Positions 44,693 to 56,216 of a stretch of DNA of 64,000 nt are shown here, in pieces. Source of the stretch: Siderastrea radians (taxonomy: Eukaryota; Cnidaria; Anthozoa; Scleractinia; Rhizangiidae); assembly GCA_964017195.1 (NCBI GenBank), contig CAXHKT010000190.1:23201-87200 (forward strand). Reading direction: 5' to 3'. The first letter of the stretch is position 1; each line of letters starts with the position of its first letter. Under the pieces are notes generated by a model that ran no database searches, was not told the origin of the DNA, and saw only the letters and a program-made list of their open reading frames with translations. A program made the translations under genes and the position numbers.

Positions 44693-46345
44693 GGGGGTGT
44701 TCCGAAAACGCGGTGTCGGGGTGCAGGTCAAAAACACCGAAAAAAATTAAAATAACAACAAAAGAGACGAAATCGAAACAAAATAGCTTAATACATACAA
44801 AAATACAATTTAAATGTACAAGTAAAATATACAAATAAAGAGAACATTGATTATTTGCATCTCACGCGAACCAATTTCACGCACGAGAATAAAAATGTGC
44901 ACTATACATTCACTATACGTTCGATAACAGACTGACCAAAGGATATTACAAATGGGCGCTGCTGGGACTTTGAAACAAAATGGGATGTCGTGACTTTCAA
45001 AACAAACGTAAACATTACAGCAAAGAGCTGAGCACTTGTTCTGCGTGTTCTGTACAAGCAGTTGCGGGGTTGCAGAGATTGTACCGATGCCCAAAATTCA
45101 AAAATTCAAGTTCGTATTGATGCTAAGATCAAGCAGAAGATTGACGATGCGAAGATTGCAAATTTACGGGAACAATTGCGCAAGCAGTGCACGATTTTAT
45201 TCTCGTGTGTAAAATCAACCTGTTAGGAACTGCTAACTCTATTGGCTCTGATCGCTCGATAAACCGTTCAGTTGCAGTTTTGGTTGCATGAATTTAATAA
45301 ATATCGTTATTTCCAAAAACACAAGTTATTTGTTTCCAAAAAAAAGTGAAGTGAACAATCGGCTGCCCATGCCCAGTCATATACATAGCTATTTACTGAC
45401 GGACAGTTTTCTTTTTGAAGGGGGCTGGGGGTGGTTGACAAATTAGAAAACAAAATTCCTGTACAGTGTCTGCAGAAGAAATAAAAATCGTGCATAGCAG
45501 CGGCACAAAACAAAGAAATACATCGCAAGCTAGTGAAATAAAATTCATACAAAGCTTTTAGCCACGAAAACAAATTCCTGCAGAAAAAAAATGCCCACCC
45601 TATCCCCTCCTATCAAATACATAATGGTTCATCCCTTACTGGCACTGGCATCTCCTATGCAATGAAAATAGTGCACAATTTTACTTTTGAATATGAATAT
45701 ATGAAATAATCATATATTTGAACTGCGGATAAAGATAGAATTATAGGAGGATCATCGCAGTGAAGGTGTTTCAACTTAAGCAGTTGAAAAGAAGAAACCT
45801 GAAAAAATTCAGGCTTGAACGGGAATCGAACCCATGACCTCTGCGATACCGGTGTGTTGATTTCACGCACCGTATTTCATTTTGTGCGTGAAATCAACAT
45901 CGTGCGAACCACTAACTCTGATTCTCTCGGATCGCTCAACATATGGTTCAGCTGCGTTTTGTTTTGGTCACAGAAGCGGTGAAAATGCATCAGAAATGAA
46001 ATAAAATAAAAAAAGGGAGTGAAAAATAGTGTTCCACATCAACCTCATGATTATTACAAATGACAAAAAATTCTCGTTATTTATATATAAATATTTATTC
46101 ATTTATTTATTTATTCGCTCATTTATTGGGTCGCGTGACAGTCAAATATTCAATTCTCACTCTATTTTTACATTCTCTTGTATTTTTTATTGTATTTTCG
46201 TACCTATTTAGCTATTTTCGTTTGTTTTTATTTTTATTTTGGCTGTATTATCATTATTGTAATTTTTTTTTCGGTTTTTGTTGACCCCGCAAAATGCAAT
46301 CCGCACCCCGCACCCCGACCCTGCGTTTTCGGAACACCCGTCTGA
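44693..46345. mobile_element. nested element with GGGTGTTCCGAAAACGC ends
   Basis: Inverted termini lie within the 44461-47200 element. Subterminal bases continue with GGGGTGC repeats. Target duplication is not convincing. The interior has two diverged copies of a block around TCGGATCGCTC (about 45190-45300 and 45870-45970) and no gene. Confidence 0.5.
45690..45856 (-). repeat. truncated tRNA-derived SINE
   Basis: The tail and the 3' half of the tRNA head (CGGGAATCGAACCCATGACC, CTCTGCGATACCGGT) match the SINE at 42.0 kb. The 5' half of the tRNA is missing. It stops at 45856 where a hairpin (TTGATTTCACGCAC mirrored to 45890) begins. Confidence 0.65.
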
Positions 46346-49020
46346 TAAGGCATCGCAGCGACTATTCTGCCTGGGCTTTTTTTTTTTTTTTTTTTGAGTT
46401 TCTGAACCTGGGGGGCGGGGGGGAGGGGGGTACAAAGTTAAATAACATTGATAGAAACATCGAATACTCAAACGGGTGGATATGCTGATATAAATTTCCG
46501 ACTGCCGGGCATTTTAGTCCATTTGAGACCGTGCCCGGCAGTCTGAGCGTGTCAATAACATAGCGAAGTTATAGTGGGCCCTGGCTCAGTCATTTCTTCA
46601 ACTACTGAAAAAACCAAAATGATTTTTGGAATCGCTTGACATTTCTAAATGAACATCTTATACTCTCAAGAAGTTTGTATGAGCTTAGCAGTGGAAATTC
46701 TGTAACACTTTCCGACTGCCGAGCTGAAAATTTTCAAAGTGTCAAGGTCATAGCGATTTCATAGTATCAACTACATAGCCAAAATATTTTTTGGAATCGC
46801 TTGACAATTCTAAACAAAGATATAATAGTTTCATGAGGTTTGAGAAAGGCCTTTCTGGGGAAATTTGGTGAACATTTTAGTCTATTTGAGACTGTTGCCG
46901 GGCATATAGCCACAGCGTTATAAACTTCCTCGCTGCCGGCGATACCTGGAATGCTGCTAACTGCATGAAAGTATTCAATCGTATACAAAAATGTAAGCAG
47001 TTCAATGATGCAGAAACAACCCAAGAATTCTGGCTTTTTGACAAGAGACTCAAACGACAAAGGCTGAATGTAGACGACATTTTTGAACCCTCGACATTTT
47101 ACCCTCGACCCTCGACGTTTTTCCCTCCACCCTCGACGTTTTTCCCTCGACCCTCGACATATTACCCTCGACCCTCAACTCTCGACAAAAACCTACACTC
47201 CAAAACAAACTACATGGGCCGCACTGCGGAGATCTAATACATTTTATTTCTCTTTATTCCGCAACCGCCAAATTTAACACGAAATTATGTGAAACTGCTG
47301 ATGTTACAAGTAATCTGGGCAGTGATTTGAAGCTTTTAGAGTCCATCGAATGAGAATCGCCAACTTCTGAAGTTGAAAGCGAAACAGAACTCGACATCGA
47401 GAAAGAAGCTATTCAGAACCAGAAGATCCTTACACAGACAAGTCGCCTACCGATGAATATTGACTTAGACAATACTATCAAGAGACAAAGGAGGTAGAAC
47501 GAATAAATCACTCGCTAGAAAACCTATTTGATGGTACTGAAGCGCTCGAGACATAGCAAGAAATAAATGGAACGATTTCTCATCTCCCGGTGTAAATATT
47601 AAAGCGAAACAGGACTCGGGAACGAGAAGGAAGACTACATTTATTCAGAACAAGAAGTTCCTTACACAGACAAGCCGCTTGCCGATTAAAATTGACTTAG
47701 AGAATATTATCAAGAGAAAGAGGAGGCAGAATGAAGAAAACAGAATCTAGAAAACCTATGTGATGGTGCCGAAGCGCTCGAGACGTCGAAAGAAATACCA
47801 CGATTTCTCATTTCCTGGTGGAAACGCTATAATTGTGCTCGGCTAAATAAACGCCTGTTATGCAGGATATACTTTCATACTCTTACACGTGTAGATGTAG
47901 TAACTGTGCCTTAAATCATCTGCAAAACGCCGTAGATTGTCTTTGCTCCAAAGAAATTCAGAAATGTGTCGAATCTCTCGAAGCGCTCTTGTCTCGCGCG
48001 AAGCCACGAACTTGACACGACAACAGGATGTGAAACAATGCACCTGGGATTCAGTGTTGTCTGCCTAAAACAGATGGTCGCTACGATCAGCTGCAGCAAA
48101 CTATAATGCAATAGACGGAAGACGTTGTTGTCAGATAAGTTCGGAAGGGAAGTGAGAAATTATCTGCGTTCTTCTGGACTCTCTGAAACTGATTCCTGTT
48201 GCATTACGTCAATTGACATTCGAAATTTCTGCACTGTTTACATCCGATATATTGATTAGTGTTGATTCATAACCGCGGTAAGATTATCAAATCCCTCATT
48301 TGTGTACAACTGAACTACGGATAATTATCAAATTACGATGAAAACATGTCTGACTAAGTTTTGAAAGGAATGATCTAATCTTCATTTAATAATCTTACTG
48401 CAGCTTATTGAAAGACCTGAAATATCAATCAAATTGGCTATTGCCCAATTTACATAGACATAAAACAACGTTTCAGAGAGTCCACAAGAACGCAGAGAAT
48501 TACTCACTTCTCTTCTGAACCAATCTAACGATACTTTCTTCCATCTATCGTATTATATTTTGCTGCATCTGATCGTAGCGACCATCAGTTTTAGTCAGAC
48601 AACACTGAACAGTACCAGGTGGGTTGTTACACATCCTGTTGTTGTGTCAAGTTTGCGGCTTCGCGCGAAACAACAGCGCTTCGAGAGATTCGACACATTT
48701 CTGAATTTCTTTGACGCAAAGACAATCTGCTGCGTTTTGCAGATGATTTGAGGCACAGTTACCACGTCTGCACGTGTAAGAGTATGAAAGCATAACCTGC
48801 ATAACAGGCGTTTATTTAGCCGAGCACAATTATAATATTCACAACAGGAGATGAGAAATCGTGGCACTTCATACTGCGTCTCAAGCGCTTCGGTACCATC
48901 AAATAGGTTTTCCAGCGAGTGATCAATTCGTTCTACCTCCTTTGTCTCATGATAATATTCTCTAAGTCAATATTCATCGGTAAGCGGCTTGTCTATGTAA
49001 GGATCTTCTGGTTCTGAATA

Positions 49021-49467
49021 CACTCTTTTTTTATAAGAACCTTTTTTATAAGAACGTCGAGGCTGGAATTGGCCAAAATTTTAAGAACATGCCAAGAACA
49101 TATCCAGGCTGAGATTTTCTTAAGAACGTCTTTATCTTGTCTTCATATTTGTAGAATAAGCTATGTGAAAATAAAATTATGTGTAATAATTTGGTCAGAG
49201 TAAGTTACCGCCTTTTTGTGCCCCAAATGCTAAAATTTTTGTGATGTCGCAAAACAAGAAAACACGTATAACTTTTAAGAAATTGGTAGAACTTTGACAT
49301 ATTTGTTCTTTCTTTCATTCAGAGCTATGATTTATGAAATGCTGTTCAATTAATATTAAGAACATTGCTAAGAACGTCTGAGGCTCAAATCGCCAAAAAA
49401 TAAGAACATTCAGTTCCGGTTCAGTCTCAGCTTAAAAATTAGACGTCCTTATTTAAAAAAAAGAGTG
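49021..49467. mobile_element. 447-bp MITE, TA target duplication, TAAGAAC repeats
   Basis: Ends CACTCTTTTTTT and AAAAAAAGAGTG are flanked by TA. The mirror arm of the surrounding fold-back (about 47404) shows the uninterrupted site (reverse complement TTCTGAATAGCTTCTTTC), confirming insertion with TA duplication. The interior has many TAAGAACRT units. Confidence 0.75.
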
Positions 49468-50203
49468 TAGCTTCTTTCACGATGTCGAGTTCTGTTTCGC
49501 TTTCAACTTCAGAAGTTGGCGATTCTCATTCGATGGACTCTAAAAGCTCCAAACCACTGCCCAGATTACTTGTAACATCAGCAGTCTCACATAATTTCGT
49601 GCTTAATTTGGCGGTTGTGGAATAAAGAGAAATAAAATGTATTAGATCTCCCTAATGCGGCCCATGTAGTTTGTTTTGGCATCGACTCCGTTCCTGGTAT
49701 GACGTCACAATGTGACTATGCCCAGGTCTCCCTTTGCGCGGTTTTTGACATGACCGGAGGTAAAATTTCACGTTTTTAAACGGTAAAAGCGCGGGGAAGG
49801 AAAATCGACATCGAAAAATAATTTTTGATATTCATATCAGGATGCCATTTAGATTCGATCAGGCAAATTAAAAAAAATCTGTCATATGCACTTTAATGAG
49901 CTTGGAAACAAGGGGATGTATGATTCATTCAATAGAACAGTAAGTCAACAAACCTCTTTTCTTTGCAATTGGCTATAGACAGAGGGTGATGAATAATGTT
50001 TTGCATCAAGGGCAACCATACCAACCGTCACTTGTTCCTTTTCTGAAGTTAAAAGTTTTTTTTTTTTTAATTCCTATGGCCATCATCACTGATTGGTGTA
50101 CAAAGCACTCTGGGCTGATGTGTCACCGTTTAAAAAGGATACTGGGTGCACATTTATTGATTGAAAGCAAAATGCCATAAAATTAATAGCAATGTCATGT
50201 TAA

Positions 50204-50587
50204 AGGGGCATAGTCACGAGGATTTTGCAGATTTCTGGTCAAAACTGTGCTAAAATTGTCGGTAGCTAACTTTATCCATGCCCAACATTGTGTTTGAACA
50301 TTTAAAGGAACATGTTAACTTAATTTCATTAAGAGAAAACAAACCATGACCATTTAATATCGATTTAATGTCAACACGCTGAAAGAATATGAAAAGTTTA
50401 GCCTATTTTTTTCAAATTGCAATCCATTTCCATCCGTGCCATCCGTAGCAACAGACAACAGAAAATAGTTTCTGTGAAGTACTATAGCCTTTGGTAACAA
50501 AACTAGACCATTATTTGTGGGCGTTCATTGATGTGAGGACATATTTTTGATTTTTAAAGTGAACTTAAATAGCGTGACTATGCCCCC
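50204..50587. mobile_element. 384-bp MITE, TTAA target duplication (copy 2)
   Basis: Same family as 35233-35616: same length, TTAA flanks, and only scattered substitutions, indicating recent amplification. Confidence 0.8.
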
Positions 50588-50884
50588 TTAAATTATGCTC
50601 ATAATTATTTAATATGAGCAACAATTTCACAAAAATAGAAAGCTTTCATTCCAAGTTTCCAAAAATTATATTGTAATACTGATAAAGTTTGGCTTTTTCT
50701 TTTCTTGCATATTCTATTTCTAAATTCGTTTGATTGTGTTAGTAAATTATAGTCTGCATGGTCTGTCACATTTCTATCAGGGACTTTAATTTTGTACTTT
50801 GATTTTGTTGTTATTTATATTTTTACAATATCAGAACAGGAATTTTTAACAGACGATATGGAAGAACATTGTACAAACACTTAC

Positions 50885-51041
50885 CAAAGAAAGGGCACCC
50901 ATCAATCTTGAGATTAAAAACAAGCTCACCAGGGAGTGGACCATAGAGCCGCATATCTCCGATAACCAAAGCGTGACATTCTTGAGGTTGACTTCAAATC
51001 CAGGAACTTGAGGAGGAAGCCTTTCAATACCAAGTAGATTA
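50885..51041 (-). pseudogene. exon of an unrecognised gene (LPPQVPGFEV...GDMRLYGPLPGEL)
   Basis: Minus-strand reading from 51041 gives NLLGIERLPPQVPGFEVNLK. Then, in another frame, ECHALVIGDMRLYGPLPGE and LVFNLKIDGCPFFG, ending at a GTAAGT donor at 50884. Both halves look protein-like, so a single-base shift near 50980 is likely. Probably part of the same transposon gene as the exons at 43.2-44.2 kb. Family not recognised. Confidence 0.35.
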
Positions 51042-52285
51042 CTGGTGACATTAAACTGGCCCTTTCATAATGCAGCCATGTTATTCTTCAATGGAATAAT
51101 GGCACAACTGTTACAGATTTTTTCTGTGAAGTTAAAAATTGTACAACATTTTCCATAAAATTAAATCCAATCTCTTCTGATATCAGCTCAAAGTACATCT
51201 TTTTTAAGAGAGCAAAACCAAAAGATTGTTCAAAAATTCATTCACTTGTGAAAGACAGGATAAGAGAAAGCTATGATGGTCTATTATCCATGTGGTGTTT
51301 GCAAAGATCAGGGTTGTCACAAAGATTTGAAGTGGGTGACTATATTATTGGAGTACACGTAGGCAGCTGATTTTGCCAACTTTTTATAAGGAATCAGAGC
51401 AAAAATGGCCCAGCAGAAAAGCTGACCAAGATCATAAAGTAGGAGGCGATGTTTTGCTACTTGTGACATAAAAAGTGGTGATGCAAACCAAAAATTATTT
51501 TTTCAATAAAAACAAATCTGAACAAACCAGAAAAACACTAAAAAATTTGGATCTGGGCAAAACACAAGTTAAATACTGATAGCAATTAATTACTGGTAGT
51601 TAGCATTGATTGTTATTGGTTGATATTGATTATCATCAATTTCATTGATTGGTTAGGCCAGGATTGAAAAGCTATAGCAGATAAAAATTGTACACAATGA
51701 ATCAAATTAACACATATTTCAACAACAAGCTTATTTTAACTTTAAAATAAGGCAAGTCTCAAATCAAAAAAGCAAGCAATTCTTGCACCACAAGTATTAA
51801 CATTACCCCGACCCCTCAAAAATACTAACATGGACCAGGGCTAAGTGCATTTTTAGCGGAGACACATAGAAATAATCCAATAATTTATTACGATAACAGA
51901 GTACATGTATATAAAGATAAAATCAAGAAGTTCAACTTACCTTATCCTTGCCAGGCACTGTCTGAAAATATCTTTGACTTCAGTTTAAACAGGAGGTAGA
52001 CCCAGTCTGGCACACTCTTTCCACCTACACTTCTTCTGAGAGTAGCTTCAAGAGAGCTGTTCTGATTCCTTTCTCCTGCACCACTGAATCAAACACATTC
52101 AAGACCACTTCCCGGGCATCATGACCAGGCTTTCCAGTCAAAGAACAGCACTCCCGAGCACAGTACTAAGCGATTCACCATTATGTTCACACACTCCGGT
52201 GATTTGGTTCAGCAACTTACTGTCGTTTCTCGTATTTTCTTCTTTTTGAAGGCAGGAGACAGGTCTTCGTCGGCCCTAAGTTCGT

Positions 52286-52760
52286 TTAGGCTTCTCTTCC
52301 TCTTTGTTCTGCTTTCTTGGTTGTGCTGAGGAAATGGCGCTCTATTTGGTTTTGACGGGCTCGGAGTGGTAGGAGGAGCTGGCGGGAGAGACTAAACCCA
52401 TTGATCCAAGCCCTGATCAACTGGAAATCCTCCGTTTGAAAGAATGGGGCGTCTAGTGTCTTTTGGCGCTGGATTCCAACGACAAAGCCAAAGGCTGATG
52501 CGACATACACATTTTCTGCTCGACGACTGCCAGCCAAAAACCAACTGGCGGGCGCGAGAAAGCCATCGCATCCGAGCAGATTATCCAAAGCGATTTGTCG
52601 GTATTCATCTGGAGATACCTGGGCGAAGCCTGACAAACAGAACCTGGAAGGTTGCCCCCACATTTCACAGAATTTAGTGCAAACCACGACTTCTCTGCAT
52701 CAAGCGAAGCGGACAATACTCGATGTAAAAGTGGACTGCTCATTTCACTGCCACTACTGT
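52286..52760 (-). pseudogene. N-terminal part of an unrecognised gene, one frameshift
   Basis: Minus-strand ATG at about 52763 starts MEDSSGSEMSSPLLHRVLSA, followed by SLDAEKSWFALNSVKCGG. The reading then switches frame to SPDEYRQIALDNLLGCDGFL, APASWFLAGSRRAENVYVAS and FGFVVGIQRQKTLDAPFFQ. The overlap of two long protein-like frames in the same 400 bp points to an indel near 52660. It could be the first exon of the gene whose later exons lie at 50.9 and 43-44 kb. Confidence 0.35.
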
Positions 52761-52994
52761 CCTCCATTCTCTCTAGAATCCACTGGCGATGTTGCCGACG
52801 ATAAATCGCCATACATATTTTTGAATGTGGTGCCACTTTGCAAATCCAGTACCATATAAAGATAAATCCAATTATTTCCATTGTATAGTTAGTTGTACTT
52901 TTACATTTACTAGCGATATTTGTAAAACAAGGTTAATATGTTTTGGAACACTAGTCAGCACATATTGATAACAAGTCAACCACACTGCACTAAC

Positions 52995-54548
52995 TGTGGG
53001 CCCCGGGGGGGGGGGGTACTCCCATATACACGTTATATGGGTATGTGCCGCTGAGAAGGGTATGGTTTTCAAGCTGTTTAGTCTGGGATAGGGTGCGGAA
53101 ATCAGAGAGTTTTGGTCTAGAATAGGGTATCATTTTCAAGGAAACTAATCAGTTGGTTGGAGAATTTAGTCTAGACTAGGTTTCCTGGCAATTGACACTA
53201 AAAAGAAATCAATTTGGCAAATTTACCAGCAACTAGCAAAGAAAGCGTTAATAGAGATGGGTTTAATACCCAGGATAGGTTATCACTGAAAACACTGCTG
53301 GATATCCTAGACTGTCAACATTCAGGATTTACACGGAAATCGGTGGTTTTTAACAATAGCTAAAAATAAACAGTTGATTGTTCTTCGTAATGCGTACGTG
53401 CATGCTCGAGACAACTCAGCGTGTGACTGACGAGGTTAATACGGAGTCGAATAGCCAACCTGGGTCTTTAGACGCTTTTGCCTCGATTTTGCCTTTGGTG
53501 TTCCAACAACGTTCTGTTGAGGACTGCATCGTGAAACGGGATTGTCAACATTTTACACCATTATGATTAGGAGAAAGAAGGTAAGTGTTTATATATATAT
53601 ATATAACTCCCCTATAAACCATATAATGAGAAATGATCGCATATAAATAATTACCATGGGGACCATGTCTTGTCCCCGGTCTTGACCTCCTGGCCTGACA
53701 TTGAGGTCAGAATTTGAAGTGTTTCACTAAAATAGATTCCCAGGACTACAGGTAGATTAGCTAAGGCTTTTCCAATGCTATAACGGAGATGTAGAGCGAC
53801 TTATTTGATGGAAGTTGCACCCGAGATGTTGCAATCGCTGCGCTGGTGCAATCGGAAACTGTTTAGCGAACTGAACACAAAAGCCTAAGAAAATGGTATA
53901 TAAAAATTACTTGCTATCTCGCTTCCATTAAATATTAAGCATTTTCAGTTATTTTCGAGGGCTTTAAAGCGAAAGAAAATTGAAAATTATTTGATGCCCG
54001 GATTGAAAGTTGAACATTATTTCATGCCCGGATTTCATCCAATGCCAGAGATTTTTTCTACCTCATTGTGACCTAGGACCCTGGGACGACCACCCAGTCT
54101 TCCTGGCGCGAGAGGGCGCCGAGAAATAGAGTGGTGAAACTATAAATGGCTATTTCTATCGCCTGTGTTAGTTATTTTCCTAGGTTATTTTTCAATTGCT
54201 GTTGTATCCGAAAGGCAACACTCATGACGGTTCTTTATTCACTCAGGTTAACCTGAAATTGAGGACTTGATGCAAACAAAAACTGAACAAGTATAAATAC
54301 ACTTTTATTTTGAGAGCATTATTTAAAATGTGACGTAACATTTTGTTTTCGCTGGACTGTGTTAGTAATGGAGTTTCTCAAAAATAGCTAGTCTGGGATA
54401 GGGTTACGGATTTTTGGTGTTTAGTCTAGTATAGGGTTGCAAAATGCATCTCAACTTGGTCTAGTTTAGGGTAAGGGTTTCAGAGTCCCAGCGGCACACC
54501 CCCGCCCAAAAATTTCCAGAGTACCCCCCCCCCCCCCCCCCCCGGGCT
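52995..54548. mobile_element. inverted-repeat element with poly-G/poly-C termini
   Basis: The left end GGGCCCCGG followed by a G run and TACTCCCATATA is mirrored at the right by AGAGTACC, a C run of about 20, and GGGC. Subterminal blocks with GTTTAGTCTGGGATAGGGT and TGTGCCGCTGAGA / CAGCGGCACAC occur on both sides. Non-coding. The frame 53378-53566 has no motif. Confidence 0.6.
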
Positions 54549-55240
54549 GTGGGCGCATATGCGTCAGACTGAAACATTCTCGAAGAATTCAAGAATTGAT
54601 TCATTTGAAAACATTGATCAGGCCAACATTTTAAAACCAGCATGCACTCCTAATTTTCCTAGCACCACTGGCTGGTCTCAGAAAAAAGATTCACAACCCA
54701 GCCTCATATATATTTTTTTAATCTACCAGATAAAAGCAGATAATTTTTGCTTGCCGTAATCGACGACTAGGAACATTCTGAACACAATCGAGTGTTTGCT
54801 TTTAGAGGAAAGTGGAAGCCTGACTGCCACAATCGAGAAAATCTCATCAGAACCGGCCGCCACTTCTACCACGAAATACGTACGAGCGCCTGATTCAGCG
54901 TAGCTGGTGGTATTTGCAATGCAAAGTTTTGCTGGAGCCACACGCGCGGCACAAGTTCAACAGACTAAAAAATGTCACGGCATTGATAGCTCACTGATCC
55001 TAAGGGGATTGAGATTGTTATTTTTAATATGATATGCGTATCACATTTCCTATTTAGTTGACAAAATCTGATAGGCAATGACTTGTGAATGATAAGTAAC
55101 ATTTGTTTGTTATGGTCTCTTTGGCATCGTATAGCGTGATCCATCAACACTTGCACTGTATTATGTTGCACAATTGGGTCACTTGAATGTATCCATGGCC
55201 GACCATGAGATCCAGTTGCTAAGGCCTGAGGGTTCTCATG
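54549..55240. other. unassigned segment before the right GAACGG array
   Basis: Short frames only (54559-54759 + and others). I see no motif or repeat structure. Confidence 0.35.
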
Positions 55241-55419
55241 ACATGCGGGCATCTGCAGATTCTTTGTCTGATAAGAAATGAAAACCTCGAAGGGAAAAAC
55301 ATTTCGCTCCTTTCCTTTTCAACTCAAGGTCTAACAAGCCACATAGAATTAGAATCTACGAAAGTTTTAGGAGGGCAAATTGTTCGTTTCATCCGCGTCA
55401 GACTTGCCGTCCAAGAGAT

Positions 55420-55830
55420 TGAACGAGTGAACGGACGAACGCGGAATGCGTGATTTTTTTTCAATGAACAGATGATGCTACATGTTCTAACGCCAGTTGA
55501 TTTTTTTCCGAACAGATGATCCAAGCCATTCGACAGATTACGCAAGTTGTTCGAACTGCATGCTATTTTTTCCTGAACGGATGATCAAGCCGTTCAAATG
55601 GATGGATGTTTGTACCGAACGGATGACTTAGCCGTTCGAACGGATGCAATTTTTTTTCTGAACGGATGACCAAGCCGTTCAAACAGATGGATGTTTGTAC
55701 CGAACGGATGATCAAGCCATTCGAACGGATGCAATTTCTTTCTGAACGGATGACCCAAGCCGTTCGAACTGGTGCAAATTTATTCTGAACGGCTAACAAA
55801 CGGCTAGTAAACGGAATTCCGTTCGAAAAC
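55420..55830 (-). repeat. right GAACGG subterminal repeat array
   Basis: Units of about 60 bp include CCGAACGGATGAYCAAGCCG, TTCGAACGGATG and a T-run. They mirror the left array in motif but not in unit structure. Confidence 0.7.
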
Positions 55831-56058
55831 GGAAAGCCATTAGTGTACCTTTTTACGTGAGAGGTCACATTTTGTTGGGTTAAATAAATACTCCAGCTAT
55901 CATCTTGTACCCACATTAACATTTGGGTGGCCAGAGTCACCCTGATTAATATATAAAGCAAAATGTGCTGCCTAAGAACACAACCCATAGTCTGGGCCTC
56001 TGGGTTTTAAGTACAAAACACTCAAATAAGGTCACCAGTCATACCTCTCACAAGGAAT

Positions 56059-56090
<32 letters not shown>

Positions 56091-56216
56091 AATGATGATG
56101 ATGATGATGATGACTGATGATGATGGTGGTGGTGGGGGTGGGGGTGCTGGGGGTCGTGGTGGTGGTAGTCGTGGTGATTGTGGTAGCAATAGTGGTACAT
56201 TGTGGTGGTAAAAATT
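56059..56216. repeat. GAT/ATG and GGT microsatellite
   Basis: A perfect and near-perfect GAT run (56059-56115) grades into GGT/GTG repeats. The His/Ser-rich minus frame over it is an artefact of the repeat. Confidence 0.9.

Larger units (their letters stand above)
44461..47200. mobile_element. Mutator-like fold-back element, 9-bp target duplication
   Basis: Ends GAGTGTAGGTTTTTGTCGAG are inverted and flanked by perfect CAAAACAAA direct repeats (44452-44460 and 47201-47209). The termini are about 220 bp and start with tandem GTCGAGGGTCGAGGG units spaced by AAAAATGT or TAATAT. The mirror arm of the host fold-back (around 49675) gives the empty site. It contains no transposase. Nested inside is a pair of inverted GGGTGTTCCGAAAACGC strings (44693 and 46345) and a truncated SINE. 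Confidence 0.8.
44238..49892. mobile_element. large fold-back element, TTAA target duplication
   Basis: AGTGCATATGACAGATTTTT at 44238 is mirrored at the end 49892, and TTAA flanks both. Inside, the left and right halves stay complementary through several blocks (44300-44450 with 49670-49840; 47214-47560 with 48880-49640; 47860-48120 with 48540-48820), centred near 48300. Without its insertions it is about 2.5 kb and almost wholly palindromic. Insertions found in it are 44461-47200 (left arm) and 49021-49467 (right arm). Confidence 0.7.
37010..55866. mobile_element. putative 18.9-kb DNA transposon with GAACGG subterminal repeats
   Basis: The string GTGACCTCTCACG(C/T)AAAAA, then GTACAC and GGCTTTCCGTT, is inverted at about 37012-37055 and 55820-55866. 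A candidate ATTT target duplication abuts both ends. Each terminus is followed inward by several hundred bases of degenerate repeats containing GAACGG or CCGTTC. Between them are a plus-strand gene (37659-38072), a minus-strand coiled-coil gene (38195-39336), exons of an unrecognised minus-strand gene (43.2-52.8 kb), and many nested elements. All of it sits inside one NELF-E intron. The superfamily is not clear to me. Whether both ends belong to one insertion is inference from the inverted match. Confidence 0.5.

Noticed and set aside
52990..53030. CpG-island-like GC-rich promoter
   Set aside because: The G run is the terminus of an inverted-repeat element and has a mirror copy at 54.5 kb.
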